NCBI GenBank assembly: GCA_018267875.1
Contig: JAFDXP010000023.1
Coordinates: 1 to 64,000, forward strand
From: Bacteroidota bacterium
Lineage (GTDB): Bacteria > Bacteroidota > Bacteroidia > Chitinophagales > Chitinophagaceae
Length of the DNA: 64,000 nucleotides
Direction of reading: 5' to 3'
The stretch's first letter is position 1. Each line of letters begins with the position of its first letter. Made by a program: the position numbers and the translations under genes. Positions 36,303 through 45,137 of this stretch are shown one piece after another. A model generated the notes under the pieces. It was given only the letters and a program-made list of their open reading frames with translations. It was not told where the DNA came from and searched no databases.

Positions 36303-36710
36303 CTAAAGACCTCCTAATTTCAATACTTTTTTGAATTCCTTTTCTTTTACTATGCTTACAGACAGCCGTGAAAGGCGTACCAGATCCATATTTTCTAATT
36401 CTTTAGTTTGTTTGATGACCGATAATGAAACAGATTTGGGTAGGGGTTGTAATGGTTTTAGGTCAACCACAACCCAATTAACATCTTCAGTTGTAGGGTC
36501 TTGGTATGCTTCTTTTACCACTTCTGCTATACCCACAATAGCTAAACCTTCGTTGCTATGGTAAAAAAGCACTTTGTCGCCTATTTTCATTGCTTTCAGA
36601 TTATTACGAGCACCATAGTTTCTAACGCCGTCCCAAAAAGTGTGTCCATCGGCTACAAACTGCTCCCAGCTATACTTAAATGGTTCTGATTTCACTAACC
36701 AGTATTGCAT
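36303..36710 (-). CDS. EVE domain protein
   Basis: A 135-residue single EVE domain, related to the PUA fold and to the thymocyte nuclear protein family. Signature segments are MQYWLVKSEPFKYSWEQF, TFWDGVRNYGARNNLKAMK, GDKVLFYHSNEG and IVGIAEVVKEAYQDPT. EVE domains are thought to bind modified bases in DNA or RNA; many occur in restriction or RNA-modification contexts, but this stand-alone form is common in genomes and has no known partner here. Its tail is ordinary. Located between rplK and the polyprenyl synthase, without a clear promoter. Confidence 0.92.
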   Translation of the reverse strand: MQYWLVKSEPFKYSWEQFVADGHTFWDGVRNYGARNNLKAMKIGDKVLFYHSNEGLAIVGIAEVVKEAYQDPTTEDVNWVVVDLKPLQPLPKSVSLSVIKQTKELENMDLVRLSRLSVSIVKEKEFKKVLKLGGL

Positions 36711-36784
36711 TTTGATCCGTTTTCTTAGTTTAATTAATTAAAAACAAAATGGGTATTTTATGATTTGGTGTGACATTTATACAC

Positions 36785-37750
36785 CTATTGATCGCGCAAT
36801 AAGAGATAAGAAGCAAGATCATGTAAATGTTTTTTTCGATTGCTCATAACAGCAACCTCTTCTAAAGAATTGAAAGCTGCGGCTGAATAGAATTCTACTG
36901 CGGCTCTACAAGCTAAATCAGCACCGGTAGTTCGAAAAATATCAAGTACGGCAGGGACTTTGGCTTCGTCATTTCGTTTAGACCATTCGGTTAATTCGGA
37001 ACGATGGTTATCCTTGCCTAATTCCCAAGCTTTGAGCCATAAATACGTTTTTTTGTTGGCAAGAATATCACCTCCGCTTTGCTTGCCAATTCGCTCGCTG
37101 GATCCAAATGCATCTAAATAATCATCTTGCAACTGAAAAGCAATACCTAAGTTTTTTCCAAAGTCGTACAATTTTTGGGCATTTCCTTCGGACGAGCCGC
37201 CCAGAAGTCCACCCATTTTTAAACTACAAGCAATGAGGACAGATGTTTTGAGGGTTATCATTTCGATATATTCATCAATTGATACAATGCTTCGGCTTTC
37301 ATAATCCATGTCTAATTGCTGCCCTTCGCAAACCTCTATTGCTGTTGTGTTGAACAGATGAAGTATTTGAGAAAGTGAATGGTTGATGTTGGCTAATTGT
37401 TCATAGGCATATATGCTCATGACATCTCCGCAAAGAATGCCGGCTGTCAATCCGTTTCGTTCATGTACGGTTGACATATTTCTGCGTAAAGGTGCCTTAT
37501 CCATAATGTCATCATGAATCAGCGTGAAATTGTGAAACAGTTCGATGCCCATTGCTGCGTGCCAAGCATCATTGCTTAATGGTTCAAAAAGTTCATGAGC
37601 CATTAGGCATACTACAGGGCGAACGCGCTTTCCTCCAATGGTTAGAAAATAGCGGCAAGGCTCATAAAGGGTTGTTGGATTTTGCGGAAAGGGTAATGTG
37701 TTGGCAAATCTTTGCTCGAATGCCGATACCAATTCGTTAAATGAGTGCAT
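36785..37750 (-). CDS. Polyprenyl diphosphate synthase
   Basis: A 321-residue trans-isoprenyl synthase that condenses isopentenyl diphosphate onto allylic primers. The first Asp-rich motif is HDDIMDKAPLRR near residue 80 and the second is QDDYLDAFG, with the GGKRVRPVV substrate-binding stretch. The product chain length (geranyl, farnesyl or geranylgeranyl) is not certain. The promoter element lies only 5 bases before the ATG. Nearby genes do not identify a pathway. Confidence 0.93.
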   Translation of the reverse strand: MHSFNELVSAFEQRFANTLPFPQNPTTLYEPCRYFLTIGGKRVRPVVCLMAHELFEPLSNDAWHAAMGIELFHNFTLIHDDIMDKAPLRRNMSTVHERNGLTAGILCGDVMSIYAYEQLANINHSLSQILHLFNTTAIEVCEGQQLDMDYESRSIVSIDEYIEMITLKTSVLIACSLKMGGLLGGSSEGNAQKLYDFGKNLGIAFQLQDDYLDAFGSSERIGKQSGGDILANKKTYLWLKAWELGKDNHRSELTEWSKRNDEAKVPAVLDIFRTTGADLACRAAVEFYSAAAFNSLEEVAVMSNRKKHLHDLASYLLLRDQ

Positions 37751-37755
37751 AGGCG

Positions 37756-37763
37756 CAAAGGTA
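37756..37763 (-). promoter_or_regulatory. -7 promoter element of the polyprenyl synthase gene
   Basis: TACCTTTG on the minus strand, exact match, ending 5 bases before the ATG, with TTTG 22 bases upstream (37786-37789). Implies a leaderless mRNA. Confidence 0.55.
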
Positions 37764-37874
37764 ATTTTCCGTTAGTTAAAGAAGGCAAATAGATAGAAAA
37801 GAGGGTAGTGAAAAGATATAATTAAGCGAAAACTTGAAAATATTTAAAAATTACTTTCTTAAAAAAATACAGCT

Positions 37875-37924
37875 TAAAAAAGTAAAAGCCGCAAAATGTT
37901 GATAATCAAACATTTGCGGCTTTT
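37875..37924 (-). terminator. Terminator of the tRNA unit
   Basis: AACATTTGCGGCTTTT (37909-37924) pairs with AAAAGCCGCAAAATGTT (37884-37900) with one bulged A. On the minus strand it follows tRNA-Pro directly and leads into TTTTACTTTTTT. Confidence 0.85.
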
Positions 37925-37929
37925 GAGTG

Positions 37930-38003
37930 TCGGGAAGACAGGATTCGAACCTGCGACCCCCTGGTCCCAAACCAGATGCGCTACCGGCCTGCGCTACTTC
38001 CCG
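37930..38003 (-). tRNA. tRNA-Pro (TGG)
   Basis: 74 bases. The acceptor stem CGGGAAG pairs with CTTCCCG and the discriminator is A. The anticodon arm CTGGT-TTTGGGA-ACCAG gives anticodon TGG. The T arm contains GGTTCGAATCC. CCA is not encoded. Second gene of a two-tRNA transcript. Confidence 0.95.
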
Positions 38004-38016
38004 AATAAAATTGCTG

Positions 38017-38105
38017 CGGTGAGGGGGGGATTCGAACCCCCGGTACAGTTTAACCCGTACGACAGTTTAGCAAACTATTGGTTTCAGCCACTCACCCACC
38101 TCACC
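38017..38105 (-). tRNA. tRNA-Ser (GCT)
   Basis: 89 bases with the long variable arm typical of serine tRNAs. The acceptor stem GGTGAGG pairs with CCTCACC and the discriminator is G. The anticodon loop TTGCTAA gives GCT. The T arm contains GGTTCGAATCC. CCA is not encoded. It lies 13 bases before tRNA-Pro. Confidence 0.95.
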
Positions 38106-38178
38106 AGTATGAATGCTGCCGGCGGTATGGCAGCTATTCTTTTAAGAACTTTTACTTTCCCGTTTTTCTAAGGGACTG

Positions 38179-38208
38179 CAAAGATAGTTGTCCTTCCGAT
38201 TTTTCAAA
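38179..38208 (-). promoter_or_regulatory. Promoter of the tRNA-Ser/tRNA-Pro unit
   Basis: On the minus strand TTTG (38205-38208), 18 bases, then TATCTTTG (38179-38186): an exact pair. It lies 73 bases before tRNA-Ser, just after the dnaA stop. Confidence 0.65.
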
Positions 38209-38228
38209 ATAAATTTTGTATTTCCTGC

Positions 38229-39701
38229 TTAAATACTTGCCAGTTGCACCTTTTGCTGCAATTCTAAGAGGTTTTCTTTGTATTCACCATCAGTGTGCAT
38301 GAGGTTTTCAACCGTTTGGCAGGAGTGGATTACAGTTGTGTGATCGAAACCGCCAAAATGTTCTCCTATATTTTTCAGTGAACTTTTCGTGAATTTCTTT
38401 GCTAAAAACATAGTGATTTGTCGTGCTTGCACCACTTCTCTTTTTCGTGTTTTAGCCAACAATCTATCGTAGGGAATATGAAAGTATTCGCACACCAATT
38501 TTTGTATATTTTCTATGGTTAATTCGCGTGCGGCTGTTTTTACAAAATTCTTCATAACTCGTTTTGCCAAATCCAGATCTACTTCTTTTCTGTTGAGCGT
38601 AGATTGAGCAAATAAAGCAATCAATGCACCTTCCAACTCGCGCACATTAGATTGTACGTTGTAGGCAATATACTTTACTACATCATCAGGTAAATCCAAC
38701 CCTTCTCGCCTCATTCTTTGACGTAGAATTTCTTGTCGGGTTTCAAAACCAGGTGCTTGAATATCAGCATTTAATCCCCAACGAAAACGGCTAAGCAGGC
38801 GTTCCTGAATGCCTTCCATATCTTTTGGAGGGGTATCGCTTGTGAGGATAATTTGCTTGCCACTTTGATGCAAATGATTAAAAATGGCAAAAAACACATC
38901 CTGAGATTTAGCTGCTGGCACAAACAAATGAATATCATCCAATATCAGCACATCAATGAGCTGATAGAAGTGAATGAAATCGTTTACTTCATTGTTTTTG
39001 GAATGATCAATAAATTGGTTGATAAATTTATCGGCACTTACATAAAGTACTGCTTTATTTGGATGCAACCTGCGAACTTCATTTCCTATTGCTTGAGCTA
39101 AATGGGTTTTCCCCCAGCCAACTCCACCAAAGATAACCAATGGATTAAATGAAGTTGCACCGGGTTTTTGTGCTACGTGTAATCCGGCAGAACGAGCTAC
39201 CCTATTGCAGTCTCCTTCTACATAGTTTTCAAACGTATAATTAGCGTTTAATTGCGGATCTATTTGCATTCGCTTCAATCCGGGAATAGCATAAGGTGTT
39301 TTTATGTTGGACGGATCATCCCATTTGAGCGGCATGTCCACATAGTTTGAATCTTTTGACGGTTTATGATAGTTGCTAGCAGGAATATTGATGGCGGCGG
39401 GATTTCGTTGAGTAGCAGCACCTTCCATCAGGATACGATATTCCAACTGACCTTCGCGTCCTAAAACACGTTTAATAGTTTTTCCCATCAACTCTACATA
39501 ATGTTCTTCCAACCACTCATAAAAAAACTGACTGGGTACTTGCAAGGTTAATACTGCGCCTGATAAGGCAGCTGCCTTTATTGGTTCAAACCAAGTTTGA
39601 TAGGTTCTCCAGTTCAGATTATCTTTGATGATACTCAAACATTTTGCCCATACTGCTTCAGCTTCATTTTTTGATGTTATATTATAGTGGTGCTTGTCCA
39701 T
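38229..39701 (-). CDS. dnaA: Chromosomal replication initiator DnaA
   Basis: A 490-residue initiator that binds DnaA boxes and opens oriC. Domain I (about 10-85) has WAKCLSIIKDNLNWRTYQTWFEPI; domain II is a linker; domain III (AAA+) shows Walker A GGVGWGKTHLAQAIGN near residue 195 and Walker B VLILDDIHLF; domain IV has the DNA-binding signature FDHTTVIHSCQTV. The Walker A Trp and LILDDIHLF replace the commoner Leu and LLIDDIQFL, without losing any catalytic residue. dnaN and recF are not adjacent, and I see no DnaA-box cluster in the 236 bases upstream. Confidence 0.97.
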   Translation of the reverse strand: MDKHHYNITSKNEAEAVWAKCLSIIKDNLNWRTYQTWFEPIKAAALSGAVLTLQVPSQFFYEWLEEHYVELMGKTIKRVLGREGQLEYRILMEGAATQRNPAAINIPASNYHKPSKDSNYVDMPLKWDDPSNIKTPYAIPGLKRMQIDPQLNANYTFENYVEGDCNRVARSAGLHVAQKPGATSFNPLVIFGGVGWGKTHLAQAIGNEVRRLHPNKAVLYVSADKFINQFIDHSKNNEVNDFIHFYQLIDVLILDDIHLFVPAAKSQDVFFAIFNHLHQSGKQIILTSDTPPKDMEGIQERLLSRFRWGLNADIQAPGFETRQEILRQRMRREGLDLPDDVVKYIAYNVQSNVRELEGALIALFAQSTLNRKEVDLDLAKRVMKNFVKTAARELTIENIQKLVCEYFHIPYDRLLAKTRKREVVQARQITMFLAKKFTKSSLKNIGEHFGGFDHTTVIHSCQTVENLMHTDGEYKENLLELQQKVQLASI

Positions 39702-39937
39702 GTTTTGTTAACCTGTATTCCTGAAAATTACTAATTTTTAAAGCAAAAGTGACCTTTGCAGCAACAAAATTGCCCCCGCTTCAAATATTTCTTAAAAAAC
39801 CGTTCTATTTAATTAAAGCTTAACCCAGAGTCTTATCAGCAAACTACAAAAATCGCGCTGACATTATTAAAAATACGCCTTTAATTTACTTTGGCGGGGA
39901 AACGAAATTGCCAACATTCTGTTGAAAAAAAAAATCC

Positions 39938-40870
39938 TCAACCCCTTGTTTGTTTCCTAACGATTACAGATTGAGCATTGGTAAGTTTGGAACTCTTTTT
40001 GCTGTCAAACTCATAATCTAATCTACCCAAACGAATACCTGCCCAACCTACTTGATTTACAATAACATCCTTTTGCTTTTTGTTTTTTAATAATGTTGGT
40101 TCATCTAAAAAGGTATGTGTATGTCCTCCTATAATAAGATCTATGTTTTCTGATTCTTTGGCTAATATAAGGTCATTTACCTTTCTACCGTTTGAGTGAT
40201 ATCCAAGATGGGAGAGGCAAATAATGAAGTCGCATTTTTCTTCTTTTTTTAGTCGTTCGGCAGTACGATTTGCCATTTGAATGGGTTCTAAATAAACTGT
40301 TTTTCCATAGGCATCGTCCGGCACTAATCCTTTGAGTTCTATGCCCAATCCAAAGACACCCACTTTGATAGCACCTTTTTTAAATGTTTTATAGGGTTGG
40401 GTTTTCCCCTCTAAAGCAGTAGCCGTAAAATCGTAGTTAGCTGTCAGGATAGGAAAATTTGCGTGAACCAATTGCTTGGCAAAGCCTTCTACACCTGCAT
40501 CAAAGTCATGATTACCCATTGTAGCGGCATCGTATCCCATCAGGCTCATAGCTTTCATTTCCGGTTCTCCTTTGAATAGATTGAAGTAAGGAGTTCCCTG
40601 AAAAATATCGCCGGCATCTAGCAACAGCACATGTTCAGTTTCCTTTCGAATGCTATTAATCAAAGAGGTACGCTCTGCCACACCACCTTCACCTTGATAT
40701 TTACTTCCATCCAAAGGGAAAGGCTCCAATCTACTATGCACATCATTGGTGTGTAAAATAGTCAACTTGTGTATGGCACTACCGGCAAGGCTTTCAAAGG
40801 GAAATGCTCCTCCTAAAAGCAAGGCACCCCCGGTTGCGCCTAATTTCAAAAAAGATCTTCTACTCTGCAT
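39938..40870 (-). CDS. 5'-nucleotidase catalytic half, Tat-exported
   Basis: A 310-residue metallophosphatase equal to the N-terminal half of UshA-type 5'-nucleotidases. A twin-arginine-like start (SRRSFLKLGATGGALLLGG) suggests Tat export. Metal-binding motifs are ILHTNDVHSRLEPF, LLLDAGDIFQGTPYF, TMGNHDFDAG, ICLSHLGYHSNGRK and IIGGHTHTF. The substrate-binding C-terminal domain is missing from this protein but is encoded by the preceding gene, whose 3' end overlaps this start by 11 bases. The two probably act together in the periplasm to release phosphate or nucleosides. Confidence 0.93.
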   Translation of the reverse strand: MQSRRSFLKLGATGGALLLGGAFPFESLAGSAIHKLTILHTNDVHSRLEPFPLDGSKYQGEGGVAERTSLINSIRKETEHVLLLDAGDIFQGTPYFNLFKGEPEMKAMSLMGYDAATMGNHDFDAGVEGFAKQLVHANFPILTANYDFTATALEGKTQPYKTFKKGAIKVGVFGLGIELKGLVPDDAYGKTVYLEPIQMANRTAERLKKEEKCDFIICLSHLGYHSNGRKVNDLILAKESENIDLIIGGHTHTFLDEPTLLKNKKQKDVIVNQVGWAGIRLGRLDYEFDSKKSSKLTNAQSVIVRKQTRG

Positions 40871-41609
40871 ATTTCACTCTCTTTTCAATGTTAGGATGAA
40901 GGTGTATGTTTTTGGCTTGTAGTTGCTCTACATATTCAATCATAGCATCTCGAATAAAAACTCCCGTGTTTTTTCTTTTAAGCGGTCGTATAAAATCTGC
41001 ATTATCGCCACCATTAGCTATATAATCTCCCATAGCTATTTTGTACACAATATTATCATTTAAGGGCAATCCATCTACCAAAATATTGGCTGCTGTTTTA
41101 TCTTTTATAACATAGGTAATACCACTTATTGGCCAACCTTTTCGAACAGCCATAAAATCGCAAAATTGACGCAAATCGCTTCCGGGCATTTCTACAATAG
41201 TCAGTACATTATCAAAGGGCATCAATTCGTACATTTTGCCACGAGTTAATGCGCCCGGAGCTACATACGGCAATCGTACTCCACCATAATTGACAACAGA
41301 TCCTACGACTTTTTTATCAATTGATTGTGCTTTTTTCAATTGTGCATCTGCCATAAAATTTCCCAGCGTAGATTCGGGTTGTGCCTTGGTTAGTGGTACG
41401 TCTGAATATCCAATTACTACTTGCATTTGTGTATCTACACCAATTTTATAGGGTCGTAGCATTTGCACCATACTACTATCTGCCGCATAACGATTGGATA
41501 TGGTATAAAATTGATTGGTGTGGCTGCTGATGAAAAGTGGCTTGTGGCAGGCATTCAGAAATGTTGCCATTGCCATAAGCAGGGAGAAAAAAAGATGTTT
41601 ATATTTCAT
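40860..41609 (-). CDS. 5'-nucleotidase C-terminal-domain lipoprotein
   Basis: A 249-residue lipoprotein (lipobox LNAC, Cys21) consisting only of the UshA-type C-terminal domain. Family segments are VVIGYSDVPLTKAQPESTLG, the NFMADAQL nucleotide-binding entry, GSVVNYGGVRLP, ALTRGKMYELMPFDN and MGDYIANGGDNADF. The domain normally follows the catalytic half in one chain; here it is upstream and separate, with an 11-base overlap that implies coupled translation. It would anchor the complex to a membrane while its partner comes through Tat. Confidence 0.9.
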   Translation of the reverse strand: MKYKHLFFSLLMAMATFLNACHKPLFISSHTNQFYTISNRYAADSSMVQMLRPYKIGVDTQMQVVIGYSDVPLTKAQPESTLGNFMADAQLKKAQSIDKKVVGSVVNYGGVRLPYVAPGALTRGKMYELMPFDNVLTIVEMPGSDLRQFCDFMAVRKGWPISGITYVIKDKTAANILVDGLPLNDNIVYKIAMGDYIANGGDNADFIRPLKRKNTGVFIRDAMIEYVEQLQAKNIHLHPNIEKRVKYAE

Positions 41610-41793
41610 TCGGGTTTGATTGTTTTTAGTTTCGAACCGGAAAAGATGCAGCCCTTTTGCTTAATTTAAAAATAGGAAAGTTAAAGTGAAATACATTTAC
41701 ATCATTATGGAGATCAACATTTATTCTTTTTCACCTATCCAGTTGCATTAACTTCATTGAAGCTCGTCCATTTTTTTCCCAAAACCTTCGTAT

Positions 41794-42996
41794 ATGATAC
41801 CATATTCTGACAAAAAAGATTCATCTAATTCAATTTTGTGGAGTATCCGTCAATTGTTCAAAGATAGCAGAATGGTGGGCGTATTATTGCTCTTTTGCAC
41901 TTCAATTTCTCTTCTTTTGTCAAATGTCAGTGGTGGAGCAACTTATCTTTCTTTTTGGAACAAAGATTTAGAAATAGCTGGAGGAATGCTATATCTGCCA
42001 CATTCCACTTTGCATTGGGTGAATGATGGGCTAATGGCAATTTTCTTTTTTTTAGTAGGGTTGGAAATAAAACGAGAACTCCTAATAGGGGATCTGACCA
42101 GTTTTAAAAAATCCATGTTACCTATTGCTGGAGCCATAGGCGGGATGGTTGTCCCTGCACTATTTTATACAGTTTGGTGCGGCAGCTCTGTTTATAGTCA
42201 CGGTTGGGGAATACCCATGGCTACGGATATTGCATTTTCATTGGGCATTCTATCCTTATTGGGAAACAGAGTGCCTGCTTCATTACGAATATTACTTACG
42301 GCCTTAGCTATTATTGATGATTTAGGCGGTATTCTTACCATTGCCCTATTTTATACTCATGATATTCGCTTAAACTACTTGCTATATGCCGGAATGGTTA
42401 CTTCAATTCTCGTCCTTCTAAATATTTTTAACGTTCGAAAACTGGTATTGTATTTTCTTTTGGGTATCTTATTGTGGTATTTGGTTTTCAACTCGGGCGT
42501 TCATGCTACCATTGCCGGAGTGTTACTTGCGTTTTGCCTTCCGTTAGACAAGGGAGAAAAAGTTGAACATTGGTTTCATAAACCTGTCAATTTTTTGATA
42601 CTCCCCGTTTTTGCCTTAGCCAATACAGCTATTGAACTCCCAGAAAAAATGTCTTTCGTTTTCCAATCTAACTTACATCATGGCATCACGATGGGATTAG
42701 TGTTAGGCAAACCGATTGGTATTTTTGGTTGCTGCCTTTTGGTGGTCAAAACAGGAATAGCTCAAAAATCTGAAAATGTTAGCTGGATGCAAATTTTGGG
42801 AATGAGTATTCTTGCCGGAGTAGGCTTTACAATTTCAATTTTTATCTCTACGCTTGCCTTTGCAGATATTGCCGGACAAACCATAGCCAAAGTCAGTGTG
42901 ATGACGGCTTCGTTAATCGCTGCTGTATTGGGTTTACTTTTTCTACTTTGGCAAACAAATACCCTTAATTCAAACAAAAGTATTGTTAGAAAGTGA
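41794..42996 (+). CDS. nhaA: Na+/H+ antiporter NhaA
   Basis: A 400-residue, about 12-helix antiporter that exports Na+ (or Li+) in exchange for two H+. Segments are HWVNDGLMAIFFFLVGLEIK, ELLIGDLTSFKKSMLPI, ATDIAFSLGILSLLG and the catalytic ALAIIDDLGGI with its Asp-Asp pair, then FLILPVFALANTAI. The pH-sensor-type C-terminal helices end in VLGLLFLLWQT. Length is normal. It is followed 39 bases later by the SCO gene. Confidence 0.96.
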   Translation: MIPYSDKKDSSNSILWSIRQLFKDSRMVGVLLLFCTSISLLLSNVSGGATYLSFWNKDLEIAGGMLYLPHSTLHWVNDGLMAIFFFLVGLEIKRELLIGDLTSFKKSMLPIAGAIGGMVVPALFYTVWCGSSVYSHGWGIPMATDIAFSLGILSLLGNRVPASLRILLTALAIIDDLGGILTIALFYTHDIRLNYLLYAGMVTSILVLLNIFNVRKLVLYFLLGILLWYLVFNSGVHATIAGVLLAFCLPLDKGEKVEHWFHKPVNFLILPVFALANTAIELPEKMSFVFQSNLHHGITMGLVLGKPIGIFGCCLLVVKTGIAQKSENVSWMQILGMSILAGVGFTISIFISTLAFADIAGQTIAKVSVMTASLIAAVLGLLFLLWQTNTLNSNKSIVRK

Positions 42997-43008
42997 GCGT
43001 ATGAACGG

Positions 43009-43016
43009 TAACTTTG
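43009..43016 (+). promoter_or_regulatory. -7 promoter element of the SCO gene
   Basis: TAACTTTG, exact match, 19 bases before the ATG, with TTG 23 bases upstream. It lies just after the nhaA stop, so the SCO gene can be transcribed on its own. Confidence 0.5.
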
Positions 43017-43035
43017 CCGCGCGAAATACAAGGAG

Positions 43036-43665
43036 ATGCAAAATAAAAAGACCACACTCATTCTGCTCAGTTTCTTTATTCTACTAAGTGCTGCTTTTAT
43101 GACCTATTACTACAAGGTTAATAGAGAGCAACCCAAACGATTGCCTACATTAGGGGAAGGTGATCATCGAGTTCGTTCCTTTTCCTTTATTGACCAAGAT
43201 GGCAAAACAGTAACAGATAAAGATGTTCTTGGCAAAACTTATGTTGTTGAATATTTCTTCACTACCTGCAAAGGTATTTGCCCAAAGATGAACGAAAACA
43301 TGCACAAGGTATATGAAGCTTTTCGAGGGAATAATCAAGTCATGATTTTATCACACACAGTTGACCCTTTAAAAGACACAATAGCTGCTTTAAAAGAATA
43401 TTCTCTTCGCTATGAAGCTGATCCAAAACAGTGGAAATTCTTGACTGGCGACAAAAAAGAATTATACGACATGGCGCGGTATAGCTATTTGGTTACTGCT
43501 GCAGATGATACAGCAACTACAGATATTCAGAGCGACTTTATACACACTGATCGTTTCGTTCTGGTGGACAAAACCGGACATATCCGCGGTCAATATGAAG
43601 GAACCAATGTGGGTTCGGTAAACCAACTGATCGGAGATCTTAAAGCTCTTTTACAAGAGCCATAA
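43036..43665 (+). CDS. SCO1/SenC family copper chaperone
   Basis: A 209-residue membrane-anchored thioredoxin-fold protein. One N-terminal helix (TLILLSFFILLSAAFMTYYY) anchors it. The copper-binding Cys pair is in TTCKGICPKMN and a His ligand lies in FIHTDRFVLVDKTG; the ILSHTVDP stretch is typical. SCO proteins deliver copper to the CuA site of cytochrome oxidase or act as thiol oxidoreductases. Oxidase genes are not nearby. Convergent with chrA, 6 bases apart. Confidence 0.92.
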   Translation: MQNKKTTLILLSFFILLSAAFMTYYYKVNREQPKRLPTLGEGDHRVRSFSFIDQDGKTVTDKDVLGKTYVVEYFFTTCKGICPKMNENMHKVYEAFRGNNQVMILSHTVDPLKDTIAALKEYSLRYEADPKQWKFLTGDKKELYDMARYSYLVTAADDTATTDIQSDFIHTDRFVLVDKTGHIRGQYEGTNVGSVNQLIGDLKALLQEP

Positions 43666-43671
43666 TCCAGC

Positions 43672-44886
43672 TCAATAAGAGTTCATAGCCCAACCCAAAA
43701 GCAGCCACCCCAAAACTATCAGTGGTGGTGGAATTTTAGTAAATTTCAATAGGGCAAACGTGATCAGCACCACAACCACATTGAGCCATTCAAATTTCAT
43801 GACTTGAAACAAAACAATGCCTGATGCCATGATAATCCCTACCACAGCGGCATTGAGCCCTTCGAGTGCACGATAAATAACTACGTGTTGTCGAAGATTT
43901 TGATAAAGGGGGAATAAGAAAAATAGCAACAGTGTACTGGGCAAAAACACACCTACTGTACCGATTATACAGCCTAAAATTTGCCAAGACGTACCATAAG
44001 GGCTCATCACCATTCCACCAACATAACTACAAACTGAAAAAACAGGTCCCGGAACCGCCTGCACCATTCCATAGCCGGTGAGTAGCTCAGCGGATGTTAG
44101 CAAAGGTTCCCGGTGTAACTGAAGCGGATGATTGACAAACTGATATAGCATCATGGGCACTAATGCTTGCCCACCACCAAAAACAATGGCACCAAACCGA
44201 TAGAAATTCTCAAACAAATTGAATAAAATAGCGTGCTTCCAATGATGGGCGCGTGCTAATTCTGACAAAATACCTGCAATCAGAAATACCACTGCAAAAA
44301 GCCAGATATTAACCCATCGAATAGGCTTGGGCTTTTCATTAGTTGCTGGAATTCGATTGCTACTAAAATTGCTGATAGTGCCTGCAAGCAAAAGAATAAC
44401 AGGGAAAATCCAAGGTGAACGAATTAATATAGTGATAATTGCAGCACCGACCATGATAGCACTTGTTGCAAAATGAGAAACGCTCGACTTCATCATTTTT
44501 ACTGCTGCATAAGCAATAAAGCCAACAGACATAGGCTGTACATACATGAATAAATTGGGAAGAATTTCCTTAGCATTGAAATAATAAATCAGAAAAGAAA
44601 AAAGCCCCATTAAGCTTGCAGCAGGCAAAACCCAAAGCAATAAAGTAAGAATAGCCAAGGGAATGCCTCCTCGCTTCATGGCTATCAGCATTACTGTTTG
44701 AGTAGAAGATGGCCCAGGCAACATTTGGCAAAACGCATTATATTCCAGCAACTCCTCTTCGGTAACATCATGGCGTTTTTGCACAAAACTTTTTACCATC
44801 ATGCCAATATGACCTTGCGGCCCACCAAAGGCCGTGAGCGCATAAAAAAATACCGTCTTTAGAAATGATACATGGCGTAAAAGCAT
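43672..44886 (-). CDS. chrA: Chromate transporter
   Basis: A 404-residue bidomain CHR transporter, usually a chromate exporter. The first half carries [20 protein letters not shown] and [15 protein letters not shown]; the second half carries [16 protein letters not shown] and [18 protein letters not shown], the duplicated family motifs. About 10-12 helices. Family members may move other oxyanions such as sulfate. No chrB regulator is adjacent. Monocistronic by position. Confidence 0.93.
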   Translation of the reverse strand: MLLRHVSFLKTVFFYALTAFGGPQGHIGMMVKSFVQKRHDVTEEELLEYNAFCQMLPGPSSTQTVMLIAMKRGGIPLAILTLLLWVLPAASLMGLFSFLIYYFNAKEILPNLFMYVQPMSVGFIAYAAVKMMKSSVSHFATSAIMVGAAIITILIRSPWIFPVILLLAGTISNFSSNRIPATNEKPKPIRWVNIWLFAVVFLIAGILSELARAHHWKHAILFNLFENFYRFGAIVFGGGQALVPMMLYQFVNHPLQLHREPLLTSAELLTGYGMVQAVPGPVFSVCSYVGGMVMSPYGTSWQILGCIIGTVGVFLPSTLLLFFLFPLYQNLRQHVVIYRALEGLNAAVVGIIMASGIVLFQVMKFEWLNVVVVLITFALLKFTKIPPPLIVLGWLLLGWAMNSY

Positions 44887-44992
44887 GAAGTTGCAATGCT
44901 ATGATGCGGGAAATTAATCACAAAAAGCTAAAAATTCACCCTATCTGTTTTTTGATAGTGTTTTGTATCTTGCGGCAAATTTATTCACAGCA

Positions 44993-45136
44993 ATGAAAGG
45001 CATACTACTCAATGCGTTTTACGATTCTATTCAATACCATATTGGTTGGACATTAACTTACATTTTCACCATCCTGCTTGCCATTGAAATCATTTATGTT
45101 ATGGCAAAATATTTAGGATCACGTACTGACAAATAG
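44993..45136 (+). CDS. Small single-helix membrane protein
   Basis: A 47-residue ORF too short for ordinary gene finding. MKGILLNAFYDSIQYHIG is followed by the hydrophobic helix WTLTYIFTILLAIEIIYVMA and the basic end KYLGSRTDK. The positive C-terminus suggests a cytoplasmic C-terminal side. It ends with TAG and the pdxH start begins one base later, and a -7-like TATCTTGC lies about 20 bases before its ATG, which supports a real co-transcribed gene. Function unknown. Confidence 0.6.
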   Translation: MKGILLNAFYDSIQYHIGWTLTYIFTILLAIEIIYVMAKYLGSRTDK

Positions 45137-45137
45137 A

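Noticed and set aside
39702-39937. Possible oriC upstream of dnaA
   Set aside because: No cluster of DnaA boxes or AT-rich unwinding repeats; only single near matches.
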